Shown here one piece after another: positions 48,804 through 61,511 of a stretch of DNA of 64,000 nucleotides (its first letter is position 1; each line of letters starts with the position of its first letter). Under the pieces are notes generated by a model. The model made no database searches and was not told the DNA's origin. It saw only the letters and a list, made by a program, of their open reading frames with translations. Both the position numbers and the translations under genes were made by a program. The stretch comes from Companilactobacillus alimentarius DSM 20249 (GTDB taxonomy: Bacteria > Bacillota > Bacilli > Lactobacillales > Lactobacillaceae), in the NCBI RefSeq assembly GCF_002849895.1, contig NZ_CP018867.1, forward strand, positions 1 to 64,000. The letters run 5' to 3'.

Positions 48804-49395
48804 CTCGCAAAAAGATACTTCCTATACGGTAATGTTAGCCTTTTTCATCTTAACGACTGCTATAACAATTACAATATTTGCTAGTTATTTATTGTTTGCT
48901 TTTAATATTCGATTTTATAATTTGGATCAATTGGTTGATATGAGTTATGGCATTGTTTATAAAAATTATGTGCAGATGATGGATTATTTGATTAACCCAT
49001 TCAATTGGCATTTTAGTTTAAGTGATTTTGCTTCTTCTGCTGCAGGAAGATTACATTTTGAGGATTGTAAGAAATTGTTTTTATTGAACTTTTTCGTATG
49101 GATAGTTAGTGGTGTAATAGTAGCTAAATTTCATAAGGTGAGAGCACGCTTTAATAAAACCTTTTTGTGGATCGGGATTGTCGGAATCATAGTAGCAATT
49201 TTAATGTTGCTTGATTTTGATGAGTTCTTCGTGATTTTTCATGAAGTTTTGTTTAGAAATAGCGATTGGCTCTTCGATCCCGGTCGTGATCCAGTTATTA
49301 ATATTTTGCCAGAAGAATTCTTTACGCAGTGTTTTGTACTATTTTTCCTTCTTTTTGAAGGCTTGAATTTCTGGTTAGCAAGAAAAAGAGCTTAA
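48796..49395 (+). CDS. TIGR01906-type integral membrane protein
   Basis: This 199-residue membrane protein has four predicted helices (~10-33, ~97-113, ~123-143, ~172-194) with a large loop between the first two, matching the TIGR01906 family found after YutF-like phosphatase genes in lactobacilli and streptococci. The ATG 48796 overlaps the previous gene. Function unknown. A bidirectional terminator follows immediately. Confidence 0.8.
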   Translation: MSNSQKDTSYTVMLAFFILTTAITITIFASYLLFAFNIRFYNLDQLVDMSYGIVYKNYVQMMDYLINPFNWHFSLSDFASSAAGRLHFEDCKKLFLLNFFVWIVSGVIVAKFHKVRARFNKTFLWIGIVGIIVAILMLLDFDEFFVIFHEVLFRNSDWLFDPGRDPVINILPEEFFTQCFVLFFLLFEGLNFWLARKRA

Positions 49396-49418
49396 GACTA
49401 TGTCTTAAGCTCTTTTTT
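49383..49418. terminator. Bidirectional terminator
   Basis: AAAAAGAGCTTAAGAC pairs with GTCTTAAGCTCTTTTTT around TAT. It lies across the ends of the convergent genes at 48796-49395 and 49405-50058. Confidence 0.88.
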
Positions 49419-50058
49419 TACGACGATTTTTAAGTGCGGTAATCAAGACTGGGACTAATGATACTAAGATGATTCCTAGAATAATCATCGAGAAATGTTC
49501 CTGAACAGCCGGAATGTTACCAAACAGGTGTCCTGCAATTGAACAAACCAAAACCCAAAGGAAAGCACCAATAAAATTGAATTTTAAGAAAGTTCGGTAA
49601 TGCATCGTTCCGCTACCAGCAACAAAAGGTACGAAAGTTCTAATTAAAGGGATAAATCTTCCAATAGCGATAGTTTTACCACCATGTTTTTGGAAGAAAA
49701 GATGGGCGTCATGTAGATGCTCTTTATTGATCAGTTTGCTCAGGTACTTATTCTCCGTTGCAAATTGCCCAAAATGTTCACCAATTTCATAATTCATTGA
49801 ATCTCCAAGAACGGCAGCGGCTAAAAAGATAACAAACAATAGCCAAGAATGCAATCCATATTGTGGATTAGCTGCTAAAGCCATCGCCGCAAAAATCAAG
49901 GAGTCACCAGGTAAGAAAGGTAAAATAACTACTCCGGTTTCAATGAAGATGATCAGAAACATGATTAAATATGTCCATAGGCCAAAGTTATTAACGATAT
50001 TGACCATGTGACTGTCAATATGAAGAATAAAATCAACCAGATTCATTACGTAACTCAA
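49405..50058 (-). CDS. DedA/SNARE-associated (VTT domain) membrane protein
   Basis: This 217-residue polytopic membrane protein belongs to the DedA family, whose members are lipid scramblases or transporters (undecaprenyl phosphate recycling in some). The hallmark FLPGDSLIFAAMALA is at ~47-61, and the conserved second half has GRFIPLIRTFVPFVAGSG (~129-146). Basic residues KNRRKKRA end the protein. ATG 50058 has GGAG upstream. It is probably monocistronic. Confidence 0.92.
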   Translation of the reverse strand: MSYVMNLVDFILHIDSHMVNIVNNFGLWTYLIMFLIIFIETGVVILPFLPGDSLIFAAMALAANPQYGLHSWLLFVIFLAAAVLGDSMNYEIGEHFGQFATENKYLSKLINKEHLHDAHLFFQKHGGKTIAIGRFIPLIRTFVPFVAGSGTMHYRTFLKFNFIGAFLWVLVCSIAGHLFGNIPAVQEHFSMIILGIILVSLVPVLITALKNRRKKRA

Positions 50059-50139
50059 TCAATCAACTCCAGAATTCAAATTAAACTTTATTATACTAGC
50101 ATAACTTAAAATTAGCTTTAATATTTCCAAAATTCAAAT

Positions 50140-51138
50140 TTATTTTTCAAAAATGGAAGTACTATGTTCAAAATAGTCTTTGTCAGGGTACAAATTACGT
50201 AAGGCTTTTGTAACTGCGATTGGACCTTCAGCAAAGGCTGTTGCAATTAATTGCAATTTACCAGGATAAGTTACGATATCACCAATAGCAAAAACGTTTG
50301 GCAAATTAGTTTCCATTTCTCGGGATACTGGGATGAAAGGTCCATTTAAATCAATGTTCCAATCTTTAAGGATGCGGGAATCGGAAACAAACCCATAGTT
50401 AACGAGTAATTTATCAGCAGTGATAGTTTTCAATTCATCAGACTTGATTAATTTTAAAGTGACGTCAATCTTTTCATGGTTATTGGGGTTATAGTTAATT
50501 CCTTTGATAATATACGGATTCAATTGCTCAACGTCGGAGTCATTTAATTTTTGAACGCTAGACTCCATAGCACGGTATTTATTACGACGGTGGATTAGGG
50601 ATGTGTGATTAGTTACTTTATCTAAATCAATCGCCCAGTCAACGGCAGAATCACCACCACCAGCGACAATAACGTCTTTTCCACGAAAATCTTCAATATT
50701 ATTAACAAAGTAACTTAAATTATTGTTTTCTAGTGTTTCATCATAATCAAAGGTTAATTTCCGAGGTTTAAAGGCACCATTACCGATAGCAATGATAATT
50801 GCTTTAGATCGGATAGTTCCTTTAGATGTAGTTAACTCCCAAAGGTTCTTTTTTTTGTTTTCTTCTATAGAAGAAACAGAAGTGCTTAGGTATTTATCAA
50901 AACTTGTGATTTCCAATTGTTTAGTCAATTGATCGGTAAGATTAGTTCCTGATATCTTAGGTAAAGCAGCTACATCGTAAATATGTTTTTGAGCGTAAAG
51001 GGTCTCTGGTTGTCCACCTAGTTTAGGCAAACTCTCTATTAATGCTACCTTTAGATTGCGAAGCCCAGCATAGTAAGTTGCAAACATACCAGCGGGACCT
51101 CCTCCAATAATTGAAATATCATAAATTTTGTCATTCAT
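50140..51138 (-). CDS. Ferredoxin/flavodoxin-NADP reductase, TrxB-like type
   Basis: This 332-residue FAD/NADPH flavoprotein of the thioredoxin-reductase-like FNR group (YumC type) lacks the CxxC of thioredoxin reductase. FAD motif IIGGGPAGMFATYYA is at the N-terminus, NADPH motif IVAGGGDSAVDWA at ~155, and FAIGDIVTYPGK near 285. ATG 51138 is preferred over GTG/ATG at 51153, both with a GGTGA-like site nearby. It supplies electrons to ferredoxin or flavodoxin pathways. Confidence 0.92.
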   Translation of the reverse strand: MNDKIYDISIIGGGPAGMFATYYAGLRNLKVALIESLPKLGGQPETLYAQKHIYDVAALPKISGTNLTDQLTKQLEITSFDKYLSTSVSSIEENKKKNLWELTTSKGTIRSKAIIIAIGNGAFKPRKLTFDYDETLENNNLSYFVNNIEDFRGKDVIVAGGGDSAVDWAIDLDKVTNHTSLIHRRNKYRAMESSVQKLNDSDVEQLNPYIIKGINYNPNNHEKIDVTLKLIKSDELKTITADKLLVNYGFVSDSRILKDWNIDLNGPFIPVSREMETNLPNVFAIGDIVTYPGKLQLIATAFAEGPIAVTKALRNLYPDKDYFEHSTSIFEK

Positions 51139-51216
51139 ATTCTTAGTCACCATTTTCTGTTATATAATCTATAGATACATTGTTACACATTTAGAATTTA
51201 AAGAGGGAGGAAATGT

Positions 51217-51603
51217 ATGAGAATTGGCGATAAACTTATAGGAACTATTTCAGGTATTCAGTCATATGGAGTATTCGTTAAATTAGATGATACCCATCAA
51301 GGACTAATTCATATCTCCGAATTACGACATGGCTTTGTTTCTAATATAGAAGAAAGATATAGAATTGGAGAAGAAGTCGATGTAATCGTGATGGGAATAG
51401 ACGAGTATAATCAAAAGATCAGTCTTTCGACACGTGCTTTGAATAAAGAAAAGCTGGGACGTCCGATATTACACAAGCATTTTTGGACAAATTATCGAGA
51501 TAAGATTGGTTATAAGACGATAGCCAAGCAAAAGGATGCCTGGATTAATAGTGCTATGAAGCGGATTTCAGAAAAAAAGCAAAAAAATTCAACTTTTTTG
51601 TAA
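51217..51603 (+). CDS. cvfD: S1-domain RNA-binding protein, CvfD/YugI (GSP13) type
   Basis: This 128-residue protein has a complete S1 OB fold at residues ~3-72 (IGDKLIGTISGIQSYGVFVK, LIHISEL, ISLSTRAL) and a basic C-terminal part (KRISEKKQKNS). It belongs to the general stress protein 13 group; CvfD of streptococci is a pleiotropic post-transcriptional regulator. ATG 51217 has GGGAGG seven bases upstream. It is the last protein gene before the rRNA promoter region. Confidence 0.85.
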   Translation: MRIGDKLIGTISGIQSYGVFVKLDDTHQGLIHISELRHGFVSNIEERYRIGEEVDVIVMGIDEYNQKISLSTRALNKEKLGRPILHKHFWTNYRDKIGYKTIAKQKDAWINSAMKRISEKKQKNSTFL

Positions 51604-52018
51604 AAAAGACTTGCAACTCATTACACCGATTGGTAATATATATCTTGTTGTTGCGACAGTTCAACGGAGTCAACGGTTTGATGATTTATTCATCTCCATT
51701 GCTTCTAAATTTTCTTGAGAAAATGCTTGACTTGGTCTTTCATCTTCGATATGATTATTAAGTTGTCTGTTGAGATAACACCTAACAATTCTCTGATTCA
51801 TTTCATTGAATTGTTAGTAAAATTATTTTAAAAAAGTCCTTGACATCAACTTGTCGGCTTGATAAAATAATTAAGTCGCTGATGAGCGTAAGCGCTTAAT
51901 CAGCTGGTAGACCTTTGAAAACTGAACAAAGTTTTAACACTAAAATTGTGTAGGTCAACATTTTTGTTGATATACAACGAAGTCAATTCGCTAGTAATAT
52001 TTTTTATGAGTCACAAAC
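51604..52018 (+). promoter_or_regulatory. rRNA operon promoter and leader region
   Basis: No gene is seen in this 415-bp stretch. Two promoters are readable: P1 with TTGCAA (51611-51616), 17 bp, TAATAT (51634-51639); and P2 with TTGACA (51840-51845), 17 bp, TAAAAT (51863-51868). The leader then contains AACAAAGTTTTAAC (51925-51938), which pairs perfectly with 53629-53642 to form the 16S processing stem. Confidence 0.8.
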
Positions 52019-56715
<4,697 letters not shown>

Positions 56716-56793
56716 GAAGAGTTCACAGTTTGAAGTGTTTCATTAATTAATTCATGATCTTAATATCTAGTTTTGAAGGTACGAGAAACACAG

Positions 56794-56910
56794 TGTAGTG
56801 ACGATAGCGAGAAGGATACACCTGTTCCCATGCCGAACACAGAAGTTAAGCTTCTCCACGTCGAAAGTAGTTGGTGGGAAACTACCCGCGAGGATAGATA
56901 GTTGCTACGC
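56794..56910 (+). rRNA. rrf: 5S ribosomal RNA
   Basis: This ~117-nt gene contains the typical loop CCCATGCCGAACACAGAAGT and the complementary ends (TGTAGTGACGATAGC and GTTGCTACGC). It lies ~80 bp after 23S and directly before the tRNA array. Confidence 0.95.
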
Positions 56911-56921
56911 TGTTTCATGAT

Positions 56922-56994
56922 GGAGGATTAGCTCAGCTGGGAGAGCATCTGCCTTACAAGCAGGAGGTCACAGGTTCGATTCCTGTATCCTCCA
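56922..56994 (+). tRNA. tRNA-Val (TAC)
   Basis: A complete cloverleaf with acceptor GGAGGAT/ATCCTCC, anticodon loop TTACAAG (TAC) and T-loop GGTTCGATTCC. No CCA is encoded. It is the first of the array of 26. Confidence 0.96.
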
Positions 56995-57002
56995 TACATC
57001 AT

Positions 57003-57075
57003 GAGCCGTTAGCTCAGTTGGTAGAGCATCTGACTTTTAATCAGAGGGTCGACAGTTCGAACCTGTCACGGCTCA
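57003..57075 (+). tRNA. tRNA-Lys (TTT)
   Basis: Acceptor GAGCCGT/ACGGCTC, anticodon loop CTTTTAA (TTT), T-loop AGTTCGAACCT. No encoded CCA. Confidence 0.96.
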
Positions 57076-57099
57076 TTTGCAACATATATAACACACCAT

Positions 57100-57182
57100 G
57101 CGGGTGTGGCGGAATTGGCAGACGCGCTAGATTTAGGTTCTAGTGTCCAGTGGACATGAAGGTTCAAGTCCTTTCACCCGTA
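57100..57182 (+). tRNA. tRNA-Leu (TAG)
   Basis: Class II tRNA with a long variable arm (GTCCAGTGGAC), acceptor GCGGGTG/CACCCGT and anticodon TAG. Confidence 0.95.
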
Positions 57183-57242
57183 TTCAATATTGTTGTTGCA
57201 ATATTGGAAGATATTCATTAAATATGAAAGCAACGTTTTTAT

Positions 57243-57315
57243 GCCGACTTAGCTCAGCTGGCAGAGCATCTGTCTTGTAAACAGGGGGTCGGAGGTTCGA
57301 ATCCTCTAGTCGGCA
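57243..57315 (+). tRNA. tRNA-Thr (TGT)
   Basis: Acceptor GCCGACT/AGTCGGC, anticodon loop CTTGTAA (TGT), T-loop GGTTCGAATCC. Confidence 0.96.
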
Positions 57316-57319
57316 TAAT

Positions 57320-57391
57320 GCGGAAGTAGTTCAGTGGTAGAACATCACCTTGCCATGGTGGGGGTCGCGGGTTCGAATCCCGTCTTCCGCT
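57320..57391 (+). tRNA. tRNA-Gly (GCC)
   Basis: Acceptor GCGGAAG/CTTCCGC, anticodon loop TTGCCAT (GCC). It starts 4 bp after tRNA-Thr. Confidence 0.96.
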
Positions 57392-57405
57392 TTCATTATA
57401 GTAAC

Positions 57406-57491
57406 GCCGGGGTGGCGGAACTGGCAGACGCACAGGACTTAAAATCCTGCGGTAAGTGATTACCGTACCGGTTCGATTCCGGTCCTCGGCA
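57406..57491 (+). tRNA. tRNA-Leu (TAA)
   Basis: Class II tRNA with a long variable arm, acceptor GCCGGGG/CCTCGGC (one G-T pair) and anticodon TAA. Confidence 0.95.
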
Positions 57492-57504
57492 CTATAATGA
57501 ATAT

Positions 57505-57578
57505 GCACCTATAGCGCAATTGGATAGAGTGTCTGACTACGAATCAGAAGGTTGTAGGTTCGACTCCTACTAGGTGCA
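57505..57578 (+). tRNA. tRNA-Arg (ACG)
   Basis: Acceptor GCACCTA/TAGGTGC, anticodon loop CTACGAA (ACG, read as ICG after deamination). Confidence 0.96.
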
Positions 57579-57598
57579 TTGTTTCAAAGTTTTAATCT

Positions 57599-57672
57599 CG
57601 GGAAGTGGCTCAGCTTGGTAGAGCACCTGGTTTGGGACCAGGGGGTCGCAGGTTCGAATCCTGTCTTCCCGA
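57599..57672 (+). tRNA. tRNA-Pro (TGG)
   Basis: Acceptor CGGGAAG/CTTCCCG, anticodon loop TTTGGGA (TGG). Confidence 0.96.
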
Positions 57673-57709
57673 TTACAACGGAAGTTGTATCTGTACGGCA
57701 TAGTTTTTT

Positions 57710-57783
57710 GGCGGTGTAGCTCAGCTGGCTAGAGCGTCCGGTTCATACCCGGGAGGTCGGGGGTTCGATCCCCTTCGCCGCTA
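57710..57783 (+). tRNA. tRNA-Met (CAT), elongator
   Basis: Acceptor GGCGGTG/CGCCGCT and CAT anticodon. The sequence closely follows the Bacillus elongator Met tRNA type; it lacks initiator features. Confidence 0.9.
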
Positions 57784-57790
57784 TTATTCC

Positions 57791-57864
57791 GGACCTTTAG
57801 CTCAGTTGGTTAGAGCAGGCGGCTCATAACCGCTCGGTCGTAGGTTCGAGTCCTACAGGGTCCA
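57791..57864 (+). tRNA. tRNA-Ile2 (CAT, lysidine type) or Met
   Basis: Acceptor GGACCTT/AGGGTCC and CAT anticodon. The start GGACCTTTAGCTCAGTTGG is that of Firmicutes Ile2 tRNAs whose C34 becomes lysidine, so it probably reads AUA. Confidence 0.8.
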
Positions 57865-57893
57865 TCTTTAAGGACCCCATTTGTTATTGTTAT

Positions 57894-57967
<74 letters not shown>

Positions 57968-57984
57968 TTGGTTTCAAAATATTT

Positions 57985-58058
57985 GGTTCCTTGGTCTAGT
58001 TGGTTAGGACGCCTGCCTGTCACGCAGGAGATCGCGGGTTCGATTCCCGCAGGGACCG
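57985..58058 (+). tRNA. tRNA-Asp (GTC), copy 1
   Basis: Acceptor GGTTCCT/AGGGACC, anticodon loop CTGTCAC (GTC). A substrate type for queuosine modification by Tgt. Confidence 0.96.
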
Positions 58059-58105
58059 TTAGTAGATATTAATCTATTAAGAGTTAAAAGTGTCGTAGGT
58101 AATAT

Positions 58106-58176
58106 GCGGGTGTAGTTTAGTGGTAAAACCACAGCCTTCCAAGCTGTTGTCGCGAGTTCGATTCTCGTCACCCGCT
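58106..58176 (+). tRNA. tRNA-Gly (TCC)
   Basis: Acceptor GCGGGTG/CACCCGC, anticodon loop CTTCCAA (TCC). Confidence 0.96.
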
Positions 58177-58189
58177 TTGCCACTGTTTT

Positions 58190-58264
<75 letters not shown>

Positions 58265-58272
58265 CTATATCT

Positions 58273-58360
58273 GGAGAAGTACTCAAGTGGCTGAAGAGGC
58301 GCCCCTGCTAAGGGTGTAGGTCGCGAAAGCGGCGCGAGGGTTCAAATCCCTCCTTCTCCG
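58273..58360 (+). tRNA. tRNA-Ser (GCT)
   Basis: Class II tRNA with a long variable arm, acceptor GGAGAAG/CTTCTCC and anticodon GCT. Confidence 0.95.
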
Positions 58361-58368
58361 TTTTATAT

Positions 58369-58440
58369 GACCCGTTGGTCAAGTGGTTAAGACACCGCCC
58401 TTTCACGGCGGTAACATGAGTTCAAATCTCGTACGGGTCA
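58369..58440 (+). tRNA. tRNA-Glu (TTC)
   Basis: Acceptor GACCCGT/ACGGGTC, anticodon loop CTTTCAC (TTC). Confidence 0.95.
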
Positions 58441-58486
58441 TTGGTGCTAGTCACCAATAATTAAATAGTTTTGTATATTAAGCAAT

Positions 58487-58576
58487 GGAGGATTACCCAA
58501 GTCCGGCTTAAGGGAACGGTCTTGAAAACCGTCAGGTCGCGAAAGCGGCGCGTGGGTTCGAATCCCACATCCTCCT
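58487..58576 (+). tRNA. tRNA-Ser (TGA)
   Basis: Class II tRNA with a long variable arm, acceptor GGAGGAT/ATCCTCC and anticodon TGA. Confidence 0.95.
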
Positions 58577-58607
58577 TAGTGAGTAGCACAAGTTTCATTT
58601 TTATTAT

Positions 58608-58681
<74 letters not shown>

Positions 58682-58701
58682 TTAGTTTTAAAGAAATATT
58701 T

Positions 58702-58775
58702 GGTTCCTTGGTCTAGTTGGTTAGGACGCCTGCCTGTCACGCAGGAGATCGCGGGTTCGATTCCCGCAGGGACCG
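58702..58775 (+). tRNA. tRNA-Asp (GTC), copy 2
   Basis: Identical to the tRNA-Asp at 57985-58058. It follows fMet copy 2 with a slightly altered spacer. Confidence 0.95.
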
Positions 58776-58779
58776 TAAT

Positions 58780-58852
58780 GGCTCGGTAGCTCAGTTGGTA
58801 GAGCAATGCATTGAAGCTGCATGTGTCGGCGGTTCGATTCCGTCCCGCGCCA
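58780..58852 (+). tRNA. tRNA-Phe (GAA), acceptor-stem mismatch
   Basis: Anticodon loop TTGAAGC gives GAA. The acceptor strands are GGCTCGG and CCGCGCC, which leave T4 opposite C69; the usual Firmicutes sequence has CCGAGCC here. All other arms pair normally. It is the only tRNA-Phe in the window. Confidence 0.9.
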
Positions 58853-58856
58853 TTTT

Positions 58857-58939
58857 GGAGGGGTAGCGAAGTCTGGCTAAACGCGGCGGACTGTAAATCC
58901 GCTCCTTCGGGTTCGGTGGTTCGAATCCACTCCCCTCCA
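58857..58939 (+). tRNA. tRNA-Tyr (GTA)
   Basis: Class II tRNA with a long variable arm, acceptor GGAGGGG/CCCCTCC and anticodon GTA. Confidence 0.95.
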
Positions 58940-58943
58940 TATT

Positions 58944-59014
58944 AGGGATATAGTTTAAAGGTAGAACTACGGTCTCCAAAACCGTCGGTGTGGGTTCAAT
59001 TCCTACTATCCCTG
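58944..59014 (+). tRNA. tRNA-Trp (CCA)
   Basis: Acceptor AGGGATA/TATCCCT, anticodon loop CTCCAAA (CCA). Confidence 0.95.
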
Positions 59015-59031
59015 TTTCTACCTTTTATCAT

Positions 59032-59105
59032 GGCGGTATTGGTGAAGTGGTTAACACATCGGTTTGTGGTACCGACACACGTGAGTTCGATTCTCACATA
59101 CCGCC
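59032..59105 (+). tRNA. tRNA-His (GTG)
   Basis: Anticodon loop TTGTGGT (GTG). The acceptor can form eight pairs with an extra 5' G opposite C73, the His identity element. Confidence 0.93.
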
Positions 59106-59113
59106 TATTTTAT

Positions 59114-59185
59114 TGGGTTATAGCCAAGCGGTAAGGCAATGGACTTTGACTCCATCATGCGCTGGTTCGAATCCAGCTAACCCAA
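59114..59185 (+). tRNA. tRNA-Gln (TTG)
   Basis: Acceptor TGGGTTA/TAACCCA, anticodon loop CTTTGAC (TTG). Confidence 0.95.
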
Positions 59186-59204
59186 TTGTTTTAAAAATGA
59201 ATAT

Positions 59205-59275
<71 letters not shown>

Positions 59276-59308
59276 TTGGCTGATGCTAAATTATTCAAGT
59301 ATTAAAAT

Positions 59309-59393
59309 GCCGGTGTGGCGGAATTGGCAGACGCGCGGGATTCAAAATCCCGTTCCTGTATAAGGAGTATCGGTTCGACCCCGATCACCGGTA
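59309..59393 (+). tRNA. tRNA-Leu (CAA)
   Basis: Class II tRNA with a long variable arm, acceptor GCCGGTG/CACCGGT and anticodon CAA. It is the last tRNA of the array. Confidence 0.95.
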
Positions 59394-59422
59394 TTAATGG
59401 TTTTTAAAGCCAAATATCAGTT

Positions 59423-59460
59423 AGCTTAAATTGTTGTTATTGACAATTTAAGCTTTTTTT
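59423..59460 (+). terminator. Terminator of the rRNA-tRNA operon
   Basis: AGCTTAAATTGT and ACAATTTAAGCT form a perfect 12-bp stem, followed by T8. It ends transcription ~30 bp after the last tRNA. Confidence 0.93.
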
Positions 59461-59485
59461 GTATCTCAAAATAAATAACAAACAT

Positions 59486-59953
59486 TTATTTGTCTGAAAA
59501 TTTTGGATTGTCTAAGATAGAGTTCCTTAAACATTCGAAAGGTATATATACACTGGAATTTAATGTTTCCGTGATAAAGAACCCCATGTACAGCTCTGTT
59601 GGTCTAATGCCATGTATATCTTCAAAGATGTATGGGGGAACATTAAAGACAGCTCGTGAATGTTTAATAGCTTGTTCTTGAGCCATTTTTAGAACTGATA
59701 GATAAGTTGACGTATCCTTACTGAATCTAACTTTCTTGGGTTTAATTTGTCCTCTTACGGTAAAAGTATTGTGAGGTAAATCAAGATTATTCCATGTTAG
59801 ATCATTAATTTCATCAAATTTAGCGCCAGTATCTATTTCTAGAAGAGTCTCATAGGAGTACATACGTTTAATTGAAGCCTTCAATTTGGAGGCAGTCTTT
59901 AAAAGACTTAATTCGTCTGACGTGAGTAAATCAGTTCTTAATTTGTTTTGCAT
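59486..59953 (-). CDS. Integrase-like protein without catalytic residues
   Basis: This 155-residue protein resembles the first half of a tyrosine recombinase catalytic domain: LLTSDELSLLKTAS near the start, then LLEIDTGAKFDEINDLTW where integrases have a TG-R-x-x-E-box. The catalytic Arg is replaced (TGAKFDE), and the later H-x-x-R and Tyr parts are absent. ATG 59953 has AAGGAG upstream. It could be a domesticated DNA-binding protein or a relic of an element that used the adjacent tRNA-Leu as a target. The similarity is weak and seen by eye only. Confidence 0.5.
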   Translation of the reverse strand: MQNKLRTDLLTSDELSLLKTASKLKASIKRMYSYETLLEIDTGAKFDEINDLTWNNLDLPHNTFTVRGQIKPKKVRFSKDTSTYLSVLKMAQEQAIKHSRAVFNVPPYIFEDIHGIRPTELYMGFFITETLNSSVYIPFECLRNSILDNPKFSDK

Positions 59954-60046
59954 GCTTAAGCTCCTTATTCTTATTAATATTCATTATGACACTCTTTTAG
60001 GAGTTTAATGTACTTGTGTGGTTTTGGATTTTCGATATTTATAGAA

Positions 60047-60520
60047 CTATTTGATGTGATCAACCAAAATTGAAACAGCTGTTTGATTCAAATATTTAGA
60101 ATTGAAATTGTCTTTAGACTTTATAGTTGTTTTTCCATTGAGAAATCCTTGAATTGTAATTCGCTGATTTCTTTTAAATGATTTAGTTGTTTTAGTAACA
60201 GCTAAGAAATATTGATTACTAGTACTGAGAGGGGCTAGTAGTAGATGAGTTTTTCCTGTTGAATCAAGAGAGAAATCCTTAATATAAAAATCTTTTAATG
60301 AAATATTCATAAATAACATATTGCTTTCATACTGTTGCATTGATGTTATATCCAGTTTGTTCATAATATCAGGATATTTAGTCTTATATTTTGACTTTTT
60401 ATTCTTCTGATTAGCCTTAATTATTTGAACGTTCGGCTTTTTGGATGAATAATTATTGGAAAAATTTATGCCAGAAATAATTGTAAGGCCGGTCATAAGA
60501 GCAATTTGCTTGCGATTCAT
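60047..60520 (-). CDS. Small exported protein of unknown function
   Basis: This 157-residue protein has a cleavable-looking signal peptide (MNRKQIALMTGLTIISGINF) and no lipobox Cys. The mature part begins with a very basic, low-complexity stretch (~25-50) and ends in a beta-rich domain (residues ~60-157). ATG 60520 is chosen over the adjacent ATG 60523, and GGAGA lies upstream. It is transcribed divergently from the TetR-type regulator across a ~210-bp AT-rich region, so it may be its target. No family is recognised. Confidence 0.6.
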   Translation of the reverse strand: MNRKQIALMTGLTIISGINFSNNYSSKKPNVQIIKANQKNKKSKYKTKYPDIMNKLDITSMQQYESNMLFMNISLKDFYIKDFSLDSTGKTHLLLAPLSTSNQYFLAVTKTTKSFKRNQRITIQGFLNGKTTIKSKDNFNSKYLNQTAVSILVDHIK

Positions 60521-60737
60521 CATATATTCTCCTAAGTATTCAATTTATTAAATATTATAAATCCTGAATATTTTAAAAAATAGGAAAAGGTTCATCTATT
60601 TACTGATAAATATTAATATTTTATTTATTAAATATTTACTCAATTTAGATAACAAATTCGATTAATAAATTGTTGATAAATTCTCACTAAAGATGAAGAA
60701 ATTTGCTAAGATACAAAGTAAATGGAGGTTTTAATGA

Positions 60738-61241
60738 ATGAATTTGACAATTGATAGTTTGGTCAATTCCATCTACAAGGAATTATCAACAAGACGTGTG
60801 AATCGTTTTACGATGACTGATTTAATGAAAGCTTCGAGCGTCTCAAGGGGGACAATATATTATTATTTTAATAATATAGAAGATATTTATACAGCAGCAT
60901 TTGAGAAAAATATTCTTAATCGAGCTATTGAGGAAAGCGACTCGTTTACTTCATTTATCAATAAATTTATTTCATACATTTATGAAAACAAAACGTTTAG
61001 CCTTAATTTTTATCATTTGACTGAAATAAAAATTAGAAAAGAATTTTTAATTGAAATATTTAATAATCAATTGCTGCGTTTCAAAATTAATATCAATCCT
61101 AAAAATTTATATGTTGTCAGCGGCTTTTGTTTTATAATCATTAACTGTTTTGATCATGATTTAGAATTGGAACAGGGATTGATTAATAAGGAAATTGAAT
61201 TATATTCACAAATGTTGCGTAAAACTTTAAAAAACTTTTGA
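60738..61241 (+). CDS. TetR/AcrR-family transcriptional regulator
   Basis: This 167-residue regulator has an N-terminal TetR helix-turn-helix (TMTDLMKASSVSRGTIYYYF, residues ~24-43) and an all-helical ligand/dimerisation part. It is at the short end of the family. ATG 60738 has GGAGG ~9 bp upstream. The region between it and the divergent exported-protein gene contains imperfect inverted elements such as AACAAATT and AAATTGTT at ~60651-60675, a possible operator. Targets are unknown. Confidence 0.8.
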   Translation: MNLTIDSLVNSIYKELSTRRVNRFTMTDLMKASSVSRGTIYYYFNNIEDIYTAAFEKNILNRAIEESDSFTSFINKFISYIYENKTFSLNFYHLTEIKIRKEFLIEIFNNQLLRFKININPKNLYVVSGFCFIIINCFDHDLELEQGLINKEIELYSQMLRKTLKNF

Positions 61242-61266
61242 ACAGAATTATAAAGATGTTCAAATT

Positions 61267-61447
61267 TTGAACACTTTCTGAAAACTGCTTATATATAGTT
61301 GAAAGTTATTTAGTTATGATATTTATGTAATCAAATATATGGATTGGAGAACCATTGTGAAAATTTGATTAACAAATAAAAAAATAGGAGAATGCAAATA
61401 ATAATTTTGGAAACTTAAAAGCAATGAGCAAACTATCATTGCTTTTT
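61267..61447 (+). ncRNA. Candidate short transcription unit (sRNA or micro-peptide mRNA)
   Basis: A good promoter (TTGAAC 61267-61272, 17 bp, TATATA 61290-61295) is followed ~125 bp later by a terminator (AGCAATGA/TCATTGCT, then T6, 61419-61447), with no gene between. An AGGAGA site precedes an 8-codon frame (MQIIILET) at 61391-61417. This would give a ~145-nt RNA. Confidence 0.35.
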
Positions 61448-61511
61448 TGTGATATAAAGGTAATTTGAGATTATTTTTAAATCATGTATTATATATATTT
61501 GAGGTGAAAAT

